Assembly: GCA_938033695.1 (NCBI GenBank)
Contig: CALHKE010000017.1
Coordinates: 1 to 56,554, forward strand
From: an uncultured Candidatus Saccharibacteria bacterium
GTDB lineage: Bacteria > Patescibacteriota > Saccharimonadia > Saccharimonadales > Saccharimonadaceae
Direction of reading: 5' to 3'
DNA: 56,554 nucleotides
This document shows positions 25,085 to 33,029 of the stretch, piece by piece (position 1 is the first letter of the stretch; the number at the start of each line of letters is the position of its first letter). The translations under genes were made by a program, and so were the position numbers. Under the pieces are notes generated by a model. The model worked only from the letters and a program-made list of their open reading frames with translations. It searched no databases and was not told the origin of the DNA.

Positions 25085-25758
25085 TGAAAACTTTATATAT
25101 TATTCATGGCTGGACCTACACCGTGGAACCTTGGGAAAAAACCATTGAAATTTTACGAGATAAATACAAAATCGAAGTTAAAATGTTGCACGTTCCGGGC
25201 CTGACGGAGCAAAGTCAAAAAGTCTGGACCATCAACGATTATGTGCGCTGGGCTAAGCGTGAACTTCCGGACGACGCTGTAGTGCTCGGACATAGTAATG
25301 GTGGACGCATCTTAATGAATCTCACTATCAAGCATCCGAAAAAACTTTCACATTTAATTCTTCTCGACAGTGCGGGTATATACGAAAAGTCTTTGAAACG
25401 TGATCTTTTGCGTGGATTCAGTAAGGCTTTTGGTATCCTTAAGCGAGTGCCGATTTTGCGTAAGGTTTTTCATAAGTTAGTCGGCGCTTCTGATTATGCT
25501 CATGCGCCAGAAAATATGAAAAAAACTTTAGCCAACATGCATGAATCTGATAAAAACCTCGATCCATCGCGCATCAAAGTTAAAACCTCGATTCTTTGGG
25601 GTGAAAATGATCAAATTACGCCGCTTCGCCAAGGTAAAAAGCTTCATGAGCTGATTTCTGGTAGTACTTTCTATTCCTCTGATAAATGGCGTCATGCTCC
25701 ATATATCGATGATCCAAAAGGTCTAGCCAAGGCTATCAGTGAGGTGCTTGATAAATGA
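25084..25758 (+). CDS. Alpha/beta hydrolase
   Basis: A 224-residue hydrolase with the nucleophile elbow GHSNGG (Ser in VLGHSNGGRILMN), an HGWT oxyanion region near the N-terminus, DQITPL with the likely acid, and a late catalytic His in DKWRHAPYID. The substrate is unknown. It overlaps the following gene by ATGA and the preceding one by one base, so it is translated as part of the cell-wall operon. It could trim a peptide or ester precursor, but nothing in the sequence fixes this. Confidence 0.85.
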   Translation: MKTLYIIHGWTYTVEPWEKTIEILRDKYKIEVKMLHVPGLTEQSQKVWTINDYVRWAKRELPDDAVVLGHSNGGRILMNLTIKHPKKLSHLILLDSAGIYEKSLKRDLLRGFSKAFGILKRVPILRKVFHKLVGASDYAHAPENMKKTLANMHESDKNLDPSRIKVKTSILWGENDQITPLRQGKKLHELISGSTFYSSDKWRHAPYIDDPKGLAKAISEVLDK

Positions 25759-27902
25759 AATTTATCGCCCACGCTAGTCAATTTGGTTTGAAAAAAACGC
25801 TTAGGCAGTTGTTTACTTTTGGCTTCCAAAAAGATTCCGAAAAATTAAAATCGTATATTGCTGAACGTTATCAGGTAAAAGCGGAAAATGTTGCGCTTTA
25901 TGGTTCAGGACGTACTGCTCTTTCTGAGGCCATTAAACATTTCACTAAGCCAGGGGATAAGGTGGCGATTACGGCTTTGACTTGCTTCGCAGTCGTGGAA
26001 GCGGTACGAAGTGCTGGCTGTGAGCCAGTTTATCTTGATGTAAATCTCGAAAATCTTCACTTTGACGCGAAATCCCTCGAAAAAGCTTGCGCAAAAAATC
26101 CAGAAATTAAGGCTGTAATCGTTCAGAATAATTTGGCTTACCCCTGTGATATAGCGAATATCGAATCTGTCGCTAGAAAATACAATCTTGCTCTAATCGA
26201 AGATCTTGCGCACTGTATCGGTATGGATTACGCCGATGGCCGTGAAGCTGGCATGGTCGGGGATGCCGTGATTATGAGTTTTGGTAAGGGCAAATCCCTC
26301 GATTTAATTTCTGGTGGATTATTATTCCTTCGTAAAACCGATAAGCGCAAAAAATCCTTCGCCGTTCCAGTCAATCTACCAAGCTTTACCGATCGTTTTC
26401 GTACTCGTCTATATCCGCTTTTTGGCGCCATTACCCGTGCTTTATTCCGTTTGCAGCTTGGTCGCCTTAATTTTGGTCGCCTCTATACCGCGTTTTTATT
26501 GAAGACTCATCAAATTCAAAAATCTGCTGATGCTAAACTGGATAGTTCTATTCGCCTCACCCATTGGCAGGCTAAACTCGCCTTGCGTGATCTGAAAAAA
26601 CTCCAACACCGCGCCCCACTTCGTCGATTCTATTTTGTGGAAAATCGGGAAGAATTGCTCGAAAAACTCACGGCTGCAGGCTTCATTATGGATGATATTT
26701 GGTATAGCTCACCAGTCTCACCAGAGAGATACTATACCCAAGCTAATTTTGACGAAAAAGCTTGCCCGAATGCGGTTTTTGCTGCTGAACATCTGATTAA
26801 TCTGCCAAATTGGTTAAATATTTTTGAGCTTGCTGAGGCTAGGCATCTCATTAATCAATACGAAGTCAATTTAGAAGGTGAAAAAATCGCTCCCTTCACT
26901 ACCAAAAAATCTCTTTCCGAAACTGAGGTAGAGCAAATCGATACACTTCGCCACGCCGCCTGTCATACTAATTTTTTGCAGTCCAAACAGTGGTATGAAG
27001 TTAACAAATCCATCGGTCATAAACCTATCTTCCTAATGTTTAGTGAAAAATCTTATTGTCTTGCTATTATTAAAGACGCTAAGCGTGGCCGTTTTCTGGA
27101 GATTCCGTGTGGACCGATTCTCGATTATCAGAATCGTGACGAGCTAGAGCTAGCCATGGCTGAAATTTACCGCTACGCTAAACAAAATAATTGTGTCTTT
27201 GTGCGTTTTCGTCCAAATCTCGAGGAAACTCCGGAAAATCGAGCACTTATCGAGTCGCTTCCGTCACTCTCTGCCTCCTATTTTCTTCATGCCGAAAATA
27301 CCGTCTTCGTCGACCTCACTCAATCTGAAGAGGATCTCCTAAAAAATATGCGCCGTCAAACTCGCTATGAAGTGCGACGTTCAGAAAAATTAAATTTCAA
27401 GGTAGAAAAGTCTAACAGCCCAGAAATTCTTCGTGAATTTCATCAGGTTCAGGCCGAAACCGCTAAGCGTCAAGGCTTTATCCCGCCACGTCGCAAGGAT
27501 CTCAATGCCTACGCCAAGGCTTTCGGCTCTGATCTTCAGATTTATCGCGCCACCCTCGATGGTAAACCAGTAGCTTACGGCTTAGTTTTAACTGATGCTT
27601 TAGAAGGTGACTACTTTGAGGCGGCTTCCACTGAATTAAATTATAAATTCCCAGGCGCCTATGCCTTACAATGGCATGTAATGAAGGATCTTAAAAAACA
27701 AGGGAAACTTCGTTATAATCTCTGGGGAATTGCACCAGCCGGCCAAAAGAATCATAAATTCGCTGGCGTCACTACCTTCAAATCTGGCTTTGGTGGTGAA
27801 AAATTTGATTATTTGCATGCTCATGACCTTCCAGTCAAAAAACTTCACTACGGTCTGATTCGTCTAGTCGAAGACGCTCGTCGCAAAAAACGTCATCTAT
27901 AA
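25755..27902 (+). CDS. Fusion of DegT-type aminotransferase with FemAB peptidyltransferase
   Basis: A 715-residue two-domain protein. Residues 1 to about 375 match the DegT/DnrJ/EryC1 fold: YGSGRTALSEAI, ALTCFAVVEAV, IEDLAHCIG (cofactor Asp) and SFGKGKSLDLISGG, where Lys180 is the predicted PLP lysine. Residues from about 390 onward are a FemAB/FemX domain: ENTVFVDLTQSEEDLLKNMR followed by TRYEVRRSEK, and a second GNAT-like half ending in FKSGFGGE. FemAB enzymes add amino acids from aminoacyl-tRNA to the peptidoglycan stem peptide. The fusion suggests that an amino-group transfer supplies or modifies a cross-bridge component. No frameshift or internal start separates the halves. It is followed after 15 bp by a second FemAB. 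Confidence 0.85.
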   Translation: MKFIAHASQFGLKKTLRQLFTFGFQKDSEKLKSYIAERYQVKAENVALYGSGRTALSEAIKHFTKPGDKVAITALTCFAVVEAVRSAGCEPVYLDVNLENLHFDAKSLEKACAKNPEIKAVIVQNNLAYPCDIANIESVARKYNLALIEDLAHCIGMDYADGREAGMVGDAVIMSFGKGKSLDLISGGLLFLRKTDKRKKSFAVPVNLPSFTDRFRTRLYPLFGAITRALFRLQLGRLNFGRLYTAFLLKTHQIQKSADAKLDSSIRLTHWQAKLALRDLKKLQHRAPLRRFYFVENREELLEKLTAAGFIMDDIWYSSPVSPERYYTQANFDEKACPNAVFAAEHLINLPNWLNIFELAEARHLINQYEVNLEGEKIAPFTTKKSLSETEVEQIDTLRHAACHTNFLQSKQWYEVNKSIGHKPIFLMFSEKSYCLAIIKDAKRGRFLEIPCGPILDYQNRDELELAMAEIYRYAKQNNCVFVRFRPNLEETPENRALIESLPSLSASYFLHAENTVFVDLTQSEEDLLKNMRRQTRYEVRRSEKLNFKVEKSNSPEILREFHQVQAETAKRQGFIPPRRKDLNAYAKAFGSDLQIYRATLDGKPVAYGLVLTDALEGDYFEAASTELNYKFPGAYALQWHVMKDLKKQGKLRYNLWGIAPAGQKNHKFAGVTTFKSGFGGEKFDYLHAHDLPVKKLHYGLIRLVEDARRKKRHL

Positions 27903-27917
27903 ATTAAAAAGGAAACT

Positions 27918-28946
27918 ATGAAATACACCGTCAAAACTGTCGAAAATCAAACTGAGTGGGATAAATTCGTCACGAGTCATCCTGATGCTAATTTTTTACA
28001 ATCCTGGGATTTTTATGAATTCTATCATTCTCGTGGTTTTGATATAGTACGTCGTGGTATTTATGACGAGAATGGCCTGCTCGTCGGGGTTTATGCCGGC
28101 GAAGTCGAACCCGCCAAGCGTGGCCGTCATCTTGCCGTAGCTGGTGGACCGATTTTTGATTGGACCAACCAAGAAGTTAAAAAACTGATTTTTAAAGACA
28201 TGAAACTGCAAGCAAAAAAGCTAAAATGTACTTTTGTCCGTGTACGCCCACAACTCGAGAATATCCCTGAAAATGCGAAAATTTTTCAGCAACTCGGCTT
28301 CCGTAAGGCCCCGATGTATCTTTCGGTGGAGTTTGCCGGTGTTCTCAATCTAGAAAATTCCGAAGAAGAAATTCTTAAAAACATGCGTCAGCGCCTGCGC
28401 CGGGCTCTTCGCAAAGCGGAGAAAAATCAAATCACCATCGAAAAAACTTCCGACCCGAAAGCGATTCATGATTTTTATCAAATTGAATTACAAACCGCCA
28501 AACGTCACGATTTCTATGCTTTTTCTGAGGACTTTCTTACCAAGCAATTTGCGGCTTTTGCTAAGAACGACGAAGCGGTGCTCTACATCGCAAAATTAAA
28601 CGGTGAGATTCTCGCCGAAAACTTTATGATTTTTTATGGCAATGAAGCCTCTTATCATTACGGCGTATCATCAGAACTCGGCACTAAGTATTCCGGCGCC
28701 CCACTTCTCCATATGGAAGCCATGCGCGACGCCAGAAAGCGCGGTATTAAACGTTATAATTTCTGGGGTATTGTCGACGAAAATGACACTAAGCATCGAT
28801 TTTATGGCGTCTCAGTCTTTAAGCGCGGCTTTGGTGTAGAGGAATTAAAATATCTCGAAGCTAGAGATCTCGTGCTCGATAAAATTTCCTATTACACGAA
28901 GACTCTGCCGATCGAAACTTTGCGTCGTAAAGTTCGCCACGTCTAA
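27918..28946 (+). CDS. FemAB-family peptidoglycan bridge peptidyltransferase
   Basis: A 342-residue stand-alone FemX-type protein. NFLQSWDFYEFYHSRGF is the typical N-terminal motif, then SVEFAGVLNLENSEEEILKN and MRQRLRRALRKAEK, and a C-terminal GVSVFKRGFGVEELKY. It probably adds an amino acid to a peptidoglycan precursor on the inner face of the membrane. An AAAGGAAA ribosome site lies 6 nt before the ATG. It is a paralogue of the C-terminal half of the previous protein, so the pair may add successive residues. A strong terminator ends the operon. Confidence 0.9.
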   Translation: MKYTVKTVENQTEWDKFVTSHPDANFLQSWDFYEFYHSRGFDIVRRGIYDENGLLVGVYAGEVEPAKRGRHLAVAGGPIFDWTNQEVKKLIFKDMKLQAKKLKCTFVRVRPQLENIPENAKIFQQLGFRKAPMYLSVEFAGVLNLENSEEEILKNMRQRLRRALRKAEKNQITIEKTSDPKAIHDFYQIELQTAKRHDFYAFSEDFLTKQFAAFAKNDEAVLYIAKLNGEILAENFMIFYGNEASYHYGVSSELGTKYSGAPLLHMEAMRDARKRGIKRYNFWGIVDENDTKHRFYGVSVFKRGFGVEELKYLEARDLVLDKISYYTKTLPIETLRRKVRHV

Positions 28947-28967
28947 GATCTTTAGCCGATTAAGTCC

Positions 28968-29000
28968 CCTCGAATTCATAAAGCGAATTCGAGGTTTTTT
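28968..29000 (+). terminator. Terminator of the cell-wall operon
   Basis: Ten-base-pair stem CCTCGAATTC/GAATTCGAGG followed by TTTTTT. Confidence 0.93.
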
Positions 29001-29036
29001 GTGATATTTCAGTAAACTCAGCTTTATTTTCTATTT

Positions 29037-29047
29037 TATGCTAAAAT
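29037..29047 (+). promoter_or_regulatory. Promoter of the HdeD-like gene
   Basis: TATGCTAAAAT extended -10 (TAAAAT at 29042-29047), then AAGGAAAA before the ATG at 29076. Confidence 0.78.
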
Positions 29048-29075
29048 AAGCATAAGAATTAACAAGGAAAATTAT

Positions 29076-29834
29076 ATGTCAATCAAGCGAAAATATATTG
29101 ATAGCCACTGGCTAATCTTCGCATTGCAGGGTGTGTTGGCACTTCTTTTCGGCTGGTACGCCCTCTTCACTAACCTTAATAGTCTCGAGGCAATTATCGT
29201 GATTGCGGGTACGGTTTTGCTCGGTCTCGGTATTATCGAGATGTTGAACTTACTCACTCGTACCCACTTGAAGGAAACCTGGGGTCTTTCACTTCTCATG
29301 GCCGTCCTAGAAATCGCCACGGCTTTCACCATGCTCTTTGCCAAGGATCAGAACGCCATCTGGCACCTCGCCATCATTGGTCTCTACACCATTACGCGTG
29401 GTATTCTGGAGATCTTCATTGGTCTCGGCTCCGTGGATGATTTGACAGACCGTTTTATTTGGGTGCTCACTGGTATTTCCGGTTGTATTATCGGCATCGT
29501 AGTGGTAAATGCTGGACATCTCGGTAATCTGCCATTTATTAAATATTTTGGCTCCTACATGATGATTTTCGGTATCTCTAATCTGATTTATGCTATCCAC
29601 AATAAAGAACAAAAACACGAATACGAAACCGAGCTTCGTGAAAAACGCGAAGAATATCGTGCTAAGTCTATCAAGAATGCTAAGAAAATTGCCGCCATTA
29701 AAGAACTTTCTGTAAAACCAGATCGTGCCTATAAGTCAAAAAATCTTGGTGAAAAAACTGCAAATAAGTCAGTTAAAAAAGCTGCTACTAAGAAAACCAA
29801 AAAACCAACAGCCAAGAAAATTTCTAAAAAATAA
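29076..29834 (+). CDS. HdeD-like (DUF308) membrane protein with basic tail
   Basis: A 252-residue protein with about six hydrophobic helices in the first 170 residues arranged as paired repeats, typical of the HdeD/DUF308 family (GVLALLFGWYALF, GTVLLGLGIIEML). The function in this group is unknown; E. coli HdeD is linked to acid resistance. After residue 175 a charged coiled segment (KHEYETELREKREEYRAK) leads into a Lys/Thr/Ala-rich tail. Similar tails occur on other small proteins in this window. Monocistronic, with its own promoter and terminator. Confidence 0.75.
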   Translation: MSIKRKYIDSHWLIFALQGVLALLFGWYALFTNLNSLEAIIVIAGTVLLGLGIIEMLNLLTRTHLKETWGLSLLMAVLEIATAFTMLFAKDQNAIWHLAIIGLYTITRGILEIFIGLGSVDDLTDRFIWVLTGISGCIIGIVVVNAGHLGNLPFIKYFGSYMMIFGISNLIYAIHNKEQKHEYETELREKREEYRAKSIKNAKKIAAIKELSVKPDRAYKSKNLGEKTANKSVKKAATKKTKKPTAKKISKK

Positions 29835-29844
29835 AACTAATTCT

Positions 29845-29872
29845 AAATAGGGCCACGTGCCCTATTTTTTAT
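29845..29872 (+). terminator. HdeD-like gene terminator
   Basis: AAATAGGGC/GCCCTATTT stem with T run. Confidence 0.88.
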
Positions 29873-29900
29873 TTAGAAAGTTTATTCACCCCTGTAATCT

Positions 29901-29929
29901 TTGACTATTACGCGTCAATCTTGTATAAT
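29901..29929 (+). promoter_or_regulatory. Promoter of the nucleotidyltransferase gene
   Basis: -35 TTGACT (29901-29906), 17 bp, -10 TATAAT (29924-29929). A nominal TTG start at 29901 is actually the -35 box; translation starts at 29949 behind AAGGAG. Confidence 0.9.
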
Positions 29930-29948
29930 TAAAACTCAAGGAGAAATT

Positions 29949-30827
29949 ATGAAATATAAGTTACCTACCAAGGCTGTTATTACTGACGCCGGCTTCGCTA
30001 GCCGTTATTTACCAATCACCAAAACTGTGCCAAAAGCTATGTTGCCACTTGGCAATCGCCCAATTATGCAACTCGTAGTTGAAGAATGCGTGGATGCCGG
30101 CATTAAGGAAATTATCATCGTCGCTACTCCAGAAGGTAAGGGGATTTACGAAGATTATTTCAATAACTCGGTTAACCGTATCCGCAAGCAGCTTGCTTCT
30201 CAGGGCAAATTAGATCGTTACGCACCAGTGCAACACGTGTTAGATTTTCCAAAAATCACCGTCATTGAACAAGATCAAAGCTATCCATATGGTAATGGTT
30301 CGCCAATCGCTTCCGCACGTCCTTACATTCGTGATGATGAGGCTTTTGTCGTAGCTTATTCTGACGATGTAGTTTTCGGTAATTCCGACATTAAGACCTT
30401 AATCGAATCATACAAGAAGCATGAAGATGCTAAGGCAATCATTATTTCTCAAGAAATGCCACGCGAAGTCTTAAATAAGTATGGCATCATCAAGCTTCGT
30501 GACGCAGAACTTCAAACTCTCGACAATATTATCGAAAAACCAGCTATTGAACAGGCTCCATCTAATCTCACCTCCTATGGTCGCTATCTCTTGACCCCAG
30601 AAGTTTTCGAACATCTTGATCCAAAGAATATTGGTCTCGACAACGAACTCTGGACCGTCGATGCGATTACTAAGATGGCCGAAACTGGCAATGTTTATGT
30701 CGAAAAAACTAAAGGTCGCTGGATGACCACTGGTGATCCAAAGAACTATGCACTTGCTTCACTTGCCTATAATTTCATGTACGAAGATTTTGGTGAAGAT
30801 ATCAAGAAATTTATTCGCGAAATCTAA
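29949..30827 (+). CDS. Sugar-1-phosphate nucleotidyltransferase, GalU-type
   Basis: A 292-residue enzyme of the UTP-glucose-1-phosphate uridylyltransferase family, making a nucleotide sugar for envelope glycans. TKTVPKAMLPLGNRPIMQ follows the nucleotide loop, which reads DAGFASRYLP instead of the usual AAGxGTRxLP: the second Gly is Ala and Thr is Ser. YSDDVVFGN corresponds to the metal-binding Asp region, and ENDELWTVDAI-type (here DNELWTVDAI) to the sugar site. Start set by promoter and AAGGAG site. The loop variant makes the base and sugar specificity uncertain, so no symbol is given. Confidence 0.85.
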   Translation: MKYKLPTKAVITDAGFASRYLPITKTVPKAMLPLGNRPIMQLVVEECVDAGIKEIIIVATPEGKGIYEDYFNNSVNRIRKQLASQGKLDRYAPVQHVLDFPKITVIEQDQSYPYGNGSPIASARPYIRDDEAFVVAYSDDVVFGNSDIKTLIESYKKHEDAKAIIISQEMPREVLNKYGIIKLRDAELQTLDNIIEKPAIEQAPSNLTSYGRYLLTPEVFEHLDPKNIGLDNELWTVDAITKMAETGNVYVEKTKGRWMTTGDPKNYALASLAYNFMYEDFGEDIKKFIREI

Positions 30828-30893
30828 ATTTCATCACAAAGTAAAATACCATCTGTGAAGATTACAGTATAACCCGTAATCCGCTTGGCTAAG

Positions 30894-30930
30894 AAAATAT
30901 AACTGGCAGCTCCAGTTATATTTTTTATTT
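30894..30930 (+). terminator. Nucleotidyltransferase gene terminator
   Basis: ATATAACTGG/CCAGTTATAT stem (30897-30906 with 30912-30921), then T run. Confidence 0.92.
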
Positions 30931-30939
30931 CATCGAACT

Positions 30940-30950
30940 TATGCTAAAAT
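30940..30950 (+). promoter_or_regulatory. Promoter of the small membrane-anchored gene
   Basis: TATGCTAAAAT extended -10 with TAAAAT at 30945-30950; a GAAAGG ribosome site precedes the ATG at 30970. Confidence 0.78.
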
Positions 30951-30969
30951 AGTTACCAGAAAGGTTTAT

Positions 30970-31281
30970 ATGAATACAGCAGAATGGATTTTAGTAGCGA
31001 TTTTATCAATGACTTTATTAGTCTTTCTGGTTGTCGGAATTATTTTCTTGGTTAAATTCATTCACCTACTTTCTGAGATTGAAATCATGGTGCAAACCGG
31101 CCAATCTATCGCCGAAAAAGCCGATGACGTGGCGGATAATCTTAAGGATATGACCTCGGTCGGGCCTCTCGCGAAAAGCTTAGTGAAAGATATTTTGACC
31201 AAGAAGCTGATGAGTTTTATAAATCCATCCAAATCTCGCACACCTGCGAAAAAGACGGCCACTAAAAAGACTTCGAAATAA
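30970..31281 (+). CDS. Small single-helix membrane protein with basic tail, unknown
   Basis: A 103-residue protein: one transmembrane helix (about residues 6-32), a short amphipathic coil (SEIEIMVQTGQSIAEKADDVADNLKDM) and a Lys/Thr-rich tail (TPAKKTATKKTSK). The arrangement resembles DUF948-like proteins but is too short to assign. The tail resembles those of the proteins at 29076, 45138 and 53650. It converges with the nuclease gene on the other strand with only a 40-bp gap and no clear terminator. Confidence 0.65.
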   Translation: MNTAEWILVAILSMTLLVFLVVGIIFLVKFIHLLSEIEIMVQTGQSIAEKADDVADNLKDMTSVGPLAKSLVKDILTKKLMSFINPSKSRTPAKKTATKKTSK

Positions 31282-31321
31282 ATATCTTAAAATAATTCTA
31301 TTCTAGAAATTTATGCATGCT

Positions 31322-32602
31322 CTATTCGCAAGCAATGCCGTCTCTATCCCTATCAAGCTTTAGTGAGTAACATGGATGACCAGCTCTCATGCCAGCCATA
31401 CCCCATTGTCTAGCTTGCGTACAGTTCGCCGGACATGTCATTCCTGCGTTTGGCGCTACATAGACTGGCGCTGCTGATTTTGGCGCTACATAGACTGGCG
31501 CTGCTGATTTTGGCGCAGTATAGCTTGGTGCTGGGGCTGGATGCGCACTAGATTGTGGTGATTCTTTTACTGCGGATTTGTTAGTGTCTCCAGCGCAAGT
31601 GTTTTCTGCCCAAAGACCACGCCTATTGTTCTCTGCATCTTTTTGGGCATTCTTAAACTGATTTTGATATTTATGCGGAGTATTATAGGTGTATTCGTGA
31701 CCATAACCATCATAAATCATTTTATATGCTACATTTGTCCTATCATCAAGAAAGATATAAAGTAAAAGACGCCCGTACTTATCTCGTTCACCTTGTGTCG
31801 GATCTTGTTCGATATATACATTTTTCCCATTCACCAACTCACGCATTCTCTGACTGGCTTCCTGACCAAAACACTGAACCGGTTTTCTAGGGTCTTTGGT
31901 TTCAGGTGTGTCTAGACCAATCATGCGAATTCTTTCAGTCTTGCCGTTAATTACTAAATCTATAGTATCGCCATCGATTACGTTTGCTACTGAATACATG
32001 CTAGTCTTAGTCACCGCGTTCGAAGCGGATGCGGACTTTAGGGCATTTTTTACAGAATTTAGACGGTCCTGATATTTTCCTTTAAGTTCATCTGGTAGAG
32101 AGCTAAGGGATTGTTCGATTTTTGTAATATTTTCATCTAAAGGATTACTTTCAGCCTCATCTAAAGATTTTTCAACGCGAGAGATAGCTTCTTCTAATTT
32201 TTCTTTATCGTAAGATTCCTTGGTTTGGCGGTTAAGTCCTACAGCTTTAGTTGTCGATCTCTTACCGTCAGTGACCGAGATATTGGTTGTACTTTCACCT
32301 TCAGCTATGTCTTTTAGCTCATATTCAAATTCCCCGATATGGTTGCGAAGATTCTGTACGGCGACATCTTGTTCTGCTACCTTGAGTTTTACGAATTTAC
32401 TAATACCAGAAATTTTGCCAATTAGAACTTTTGAATGTTCAGTATAATTTAACGTATACTCATCTGAAACCTCCATAATTTGAATTGGCGTGTTATTACG
32501 ATCAAGTCCCGCCTGGTCCGTTAAGTCAATAGTAAAATTTATGCCAAAAATGGCAATGATTATTATAAAAATACAAATAATCATTTTATTTCTATCTCCC
32601 AT
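31322..32602 (-). CDS. Membrane-anchored thermonuclease (SNase) with excalibur domain
   Basis: A 426-residue extracellular nuclease. One N-terminal hydrophobic helix anchors or exports it. Residues about 60-200 are a charged helical stalk. The SNase domain has IRMIGLDTPETKDP and ERDKYGRLLLYIF, keeping the two Arg and the Glu of the staphylococcal nuclease active site. A Pro/Ala linker contains APKSAAPVYV repeated, then the C-terminal excalibur domain with DRDRDGIACE, a calcium-binding-like loop. It probably degrades host or environmental nucleic acid at the cell surface to feed nucleotide salvage, as CPR cells generally lack de novo synthesis. The start is uncertain between ATG at 32602 and ATG at 32584, the latter preceded by GGGAG. 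Confidence 0.88.
   Translation of the reverse strand: MGDRNKMIICIFIIIIAIFGINFTIDLTDQAGLDRNNTPIQIMEVSDEYTLNYTEHSKVLIGKISGISKFVKLKVAEQDVAVQNLRNHIGEFEYELKDIAEGESTTNISVTDGKRSTTKAVGLNRQTKESYDKEKLEEAISRVEKSLDEAESNPLDENITKIEQSLSSLPDELKGKYQDRLNSVKNALKSASASNAVTKTSMYSVANVIDGDTIDLVINGKTERIRMIGLDTPETKDPRKPVQCFGQEASQRMRELVNGKNVYIEQDPTQGERDKYGRLLLYIFLDDRTNVAYKMIYDGYGHEYTYNTPHKYQNQFKNAQKDAENNRRGLWAENTCAGDTNKSAVKESPQSSAHPAPAPSYTAPKSAAPVYVAPKSAAPVYVAPNAGMTCPANCTQARQWGMAGMRAGHPCYSLKLDRDRDGIACE
31450..31509 (-). repeat. 30-bp tandem repeat in the nuclease linker
   Basis: Two identical 30-bp units (31450-31479 and 31480-31509) encode APKSAAPVYV twice, with a partial third copy beyond. Copy number may vary. Confidence 0.85.
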
Positions 32603-32642
32603 GTTTTTTCACTACATATTGCTCTTAGTGTATATTGCGTTA

Positions 32643-32648
32643 ATTATA
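32643..32648 (-). promoter_or_regulatory. Possible -10 of the nuclease gene
   Basis: TATAAT on the reverse strand about 40 nt before the first ATG. No good -35 is seen. Confidence 0.45.
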
Positions 32649-32691
32649 TCATGTCTGTTATAAAACGATTTATGGTCTTGTTCGTTCGTGT

Positions 32692-32697
32692 TATAAT
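32692..32697 (+). promoter_or_regulatory. Promoter of the YtxH-dnaE unit
   Basis: Perfect -10 TATAAT; an AAAGGAGGA ribosome site lies before the ATG at 32727. The -35 is weak. Confidence 0.65.
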
Positions 32698-32726
32698 ATA
32701 AATATATTAACAAAAAAAGGAGGAAT

Positions 32727-33029
32727 ATGAAAAAATCTACTGGTCATTTTGTTCTCGGTACCATTTTTGGTATGGCTCTTGGTGCGATTGCTGGGGTTCT
32801 TTCTGCTCCCAAGTCTGGCAAAGAAACTCGTGCTGAAATTAAAGCCAAAGGTGGTAAAATCTACCACGATCAAAAAGAGAATCTAGGCAAGATTTATCAC
32901 GAACAGAAAACTAATTTTGGAAAATTCAAGCAAAAATTCGCAAAAAAAGCTGCTGAGGTTAAAGAAGAGGTTGTAGAACCTATCGAAGACGCAGTTTCTG
33001 AAGAATTAACCGACGATTCTGAGGAGTAG
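32727..33029 (+). CDS. YtxH-like small protein
   Basis: A 100-residue protein with a glycine-rich hydrophobic N-terminus (FVLGTIFGMALGAIAGVLSAPKSGKETR) typical of YtxH-domain proteins, followed by a duplicated segment (GKIYHDQKENLGKIYHEQK) and an acidic tail. Such proteins are linked to stress in Firmicutes but lack a known activity. The stop TAG is directly followed by the dnaE ATG, so the two are translationally linked. A very good AGGAGG ribosome site is present. Confidence 0.75.
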   Translation: MKKSTGHFVLGTIFGMALGAIAGVLSAPKSGKETRAEIKAKGGKIYHDQKENLGKIYHEQKTNFGKFKQKFAKKAAEVKEEVVEPIEDAVSEELTDDSEE

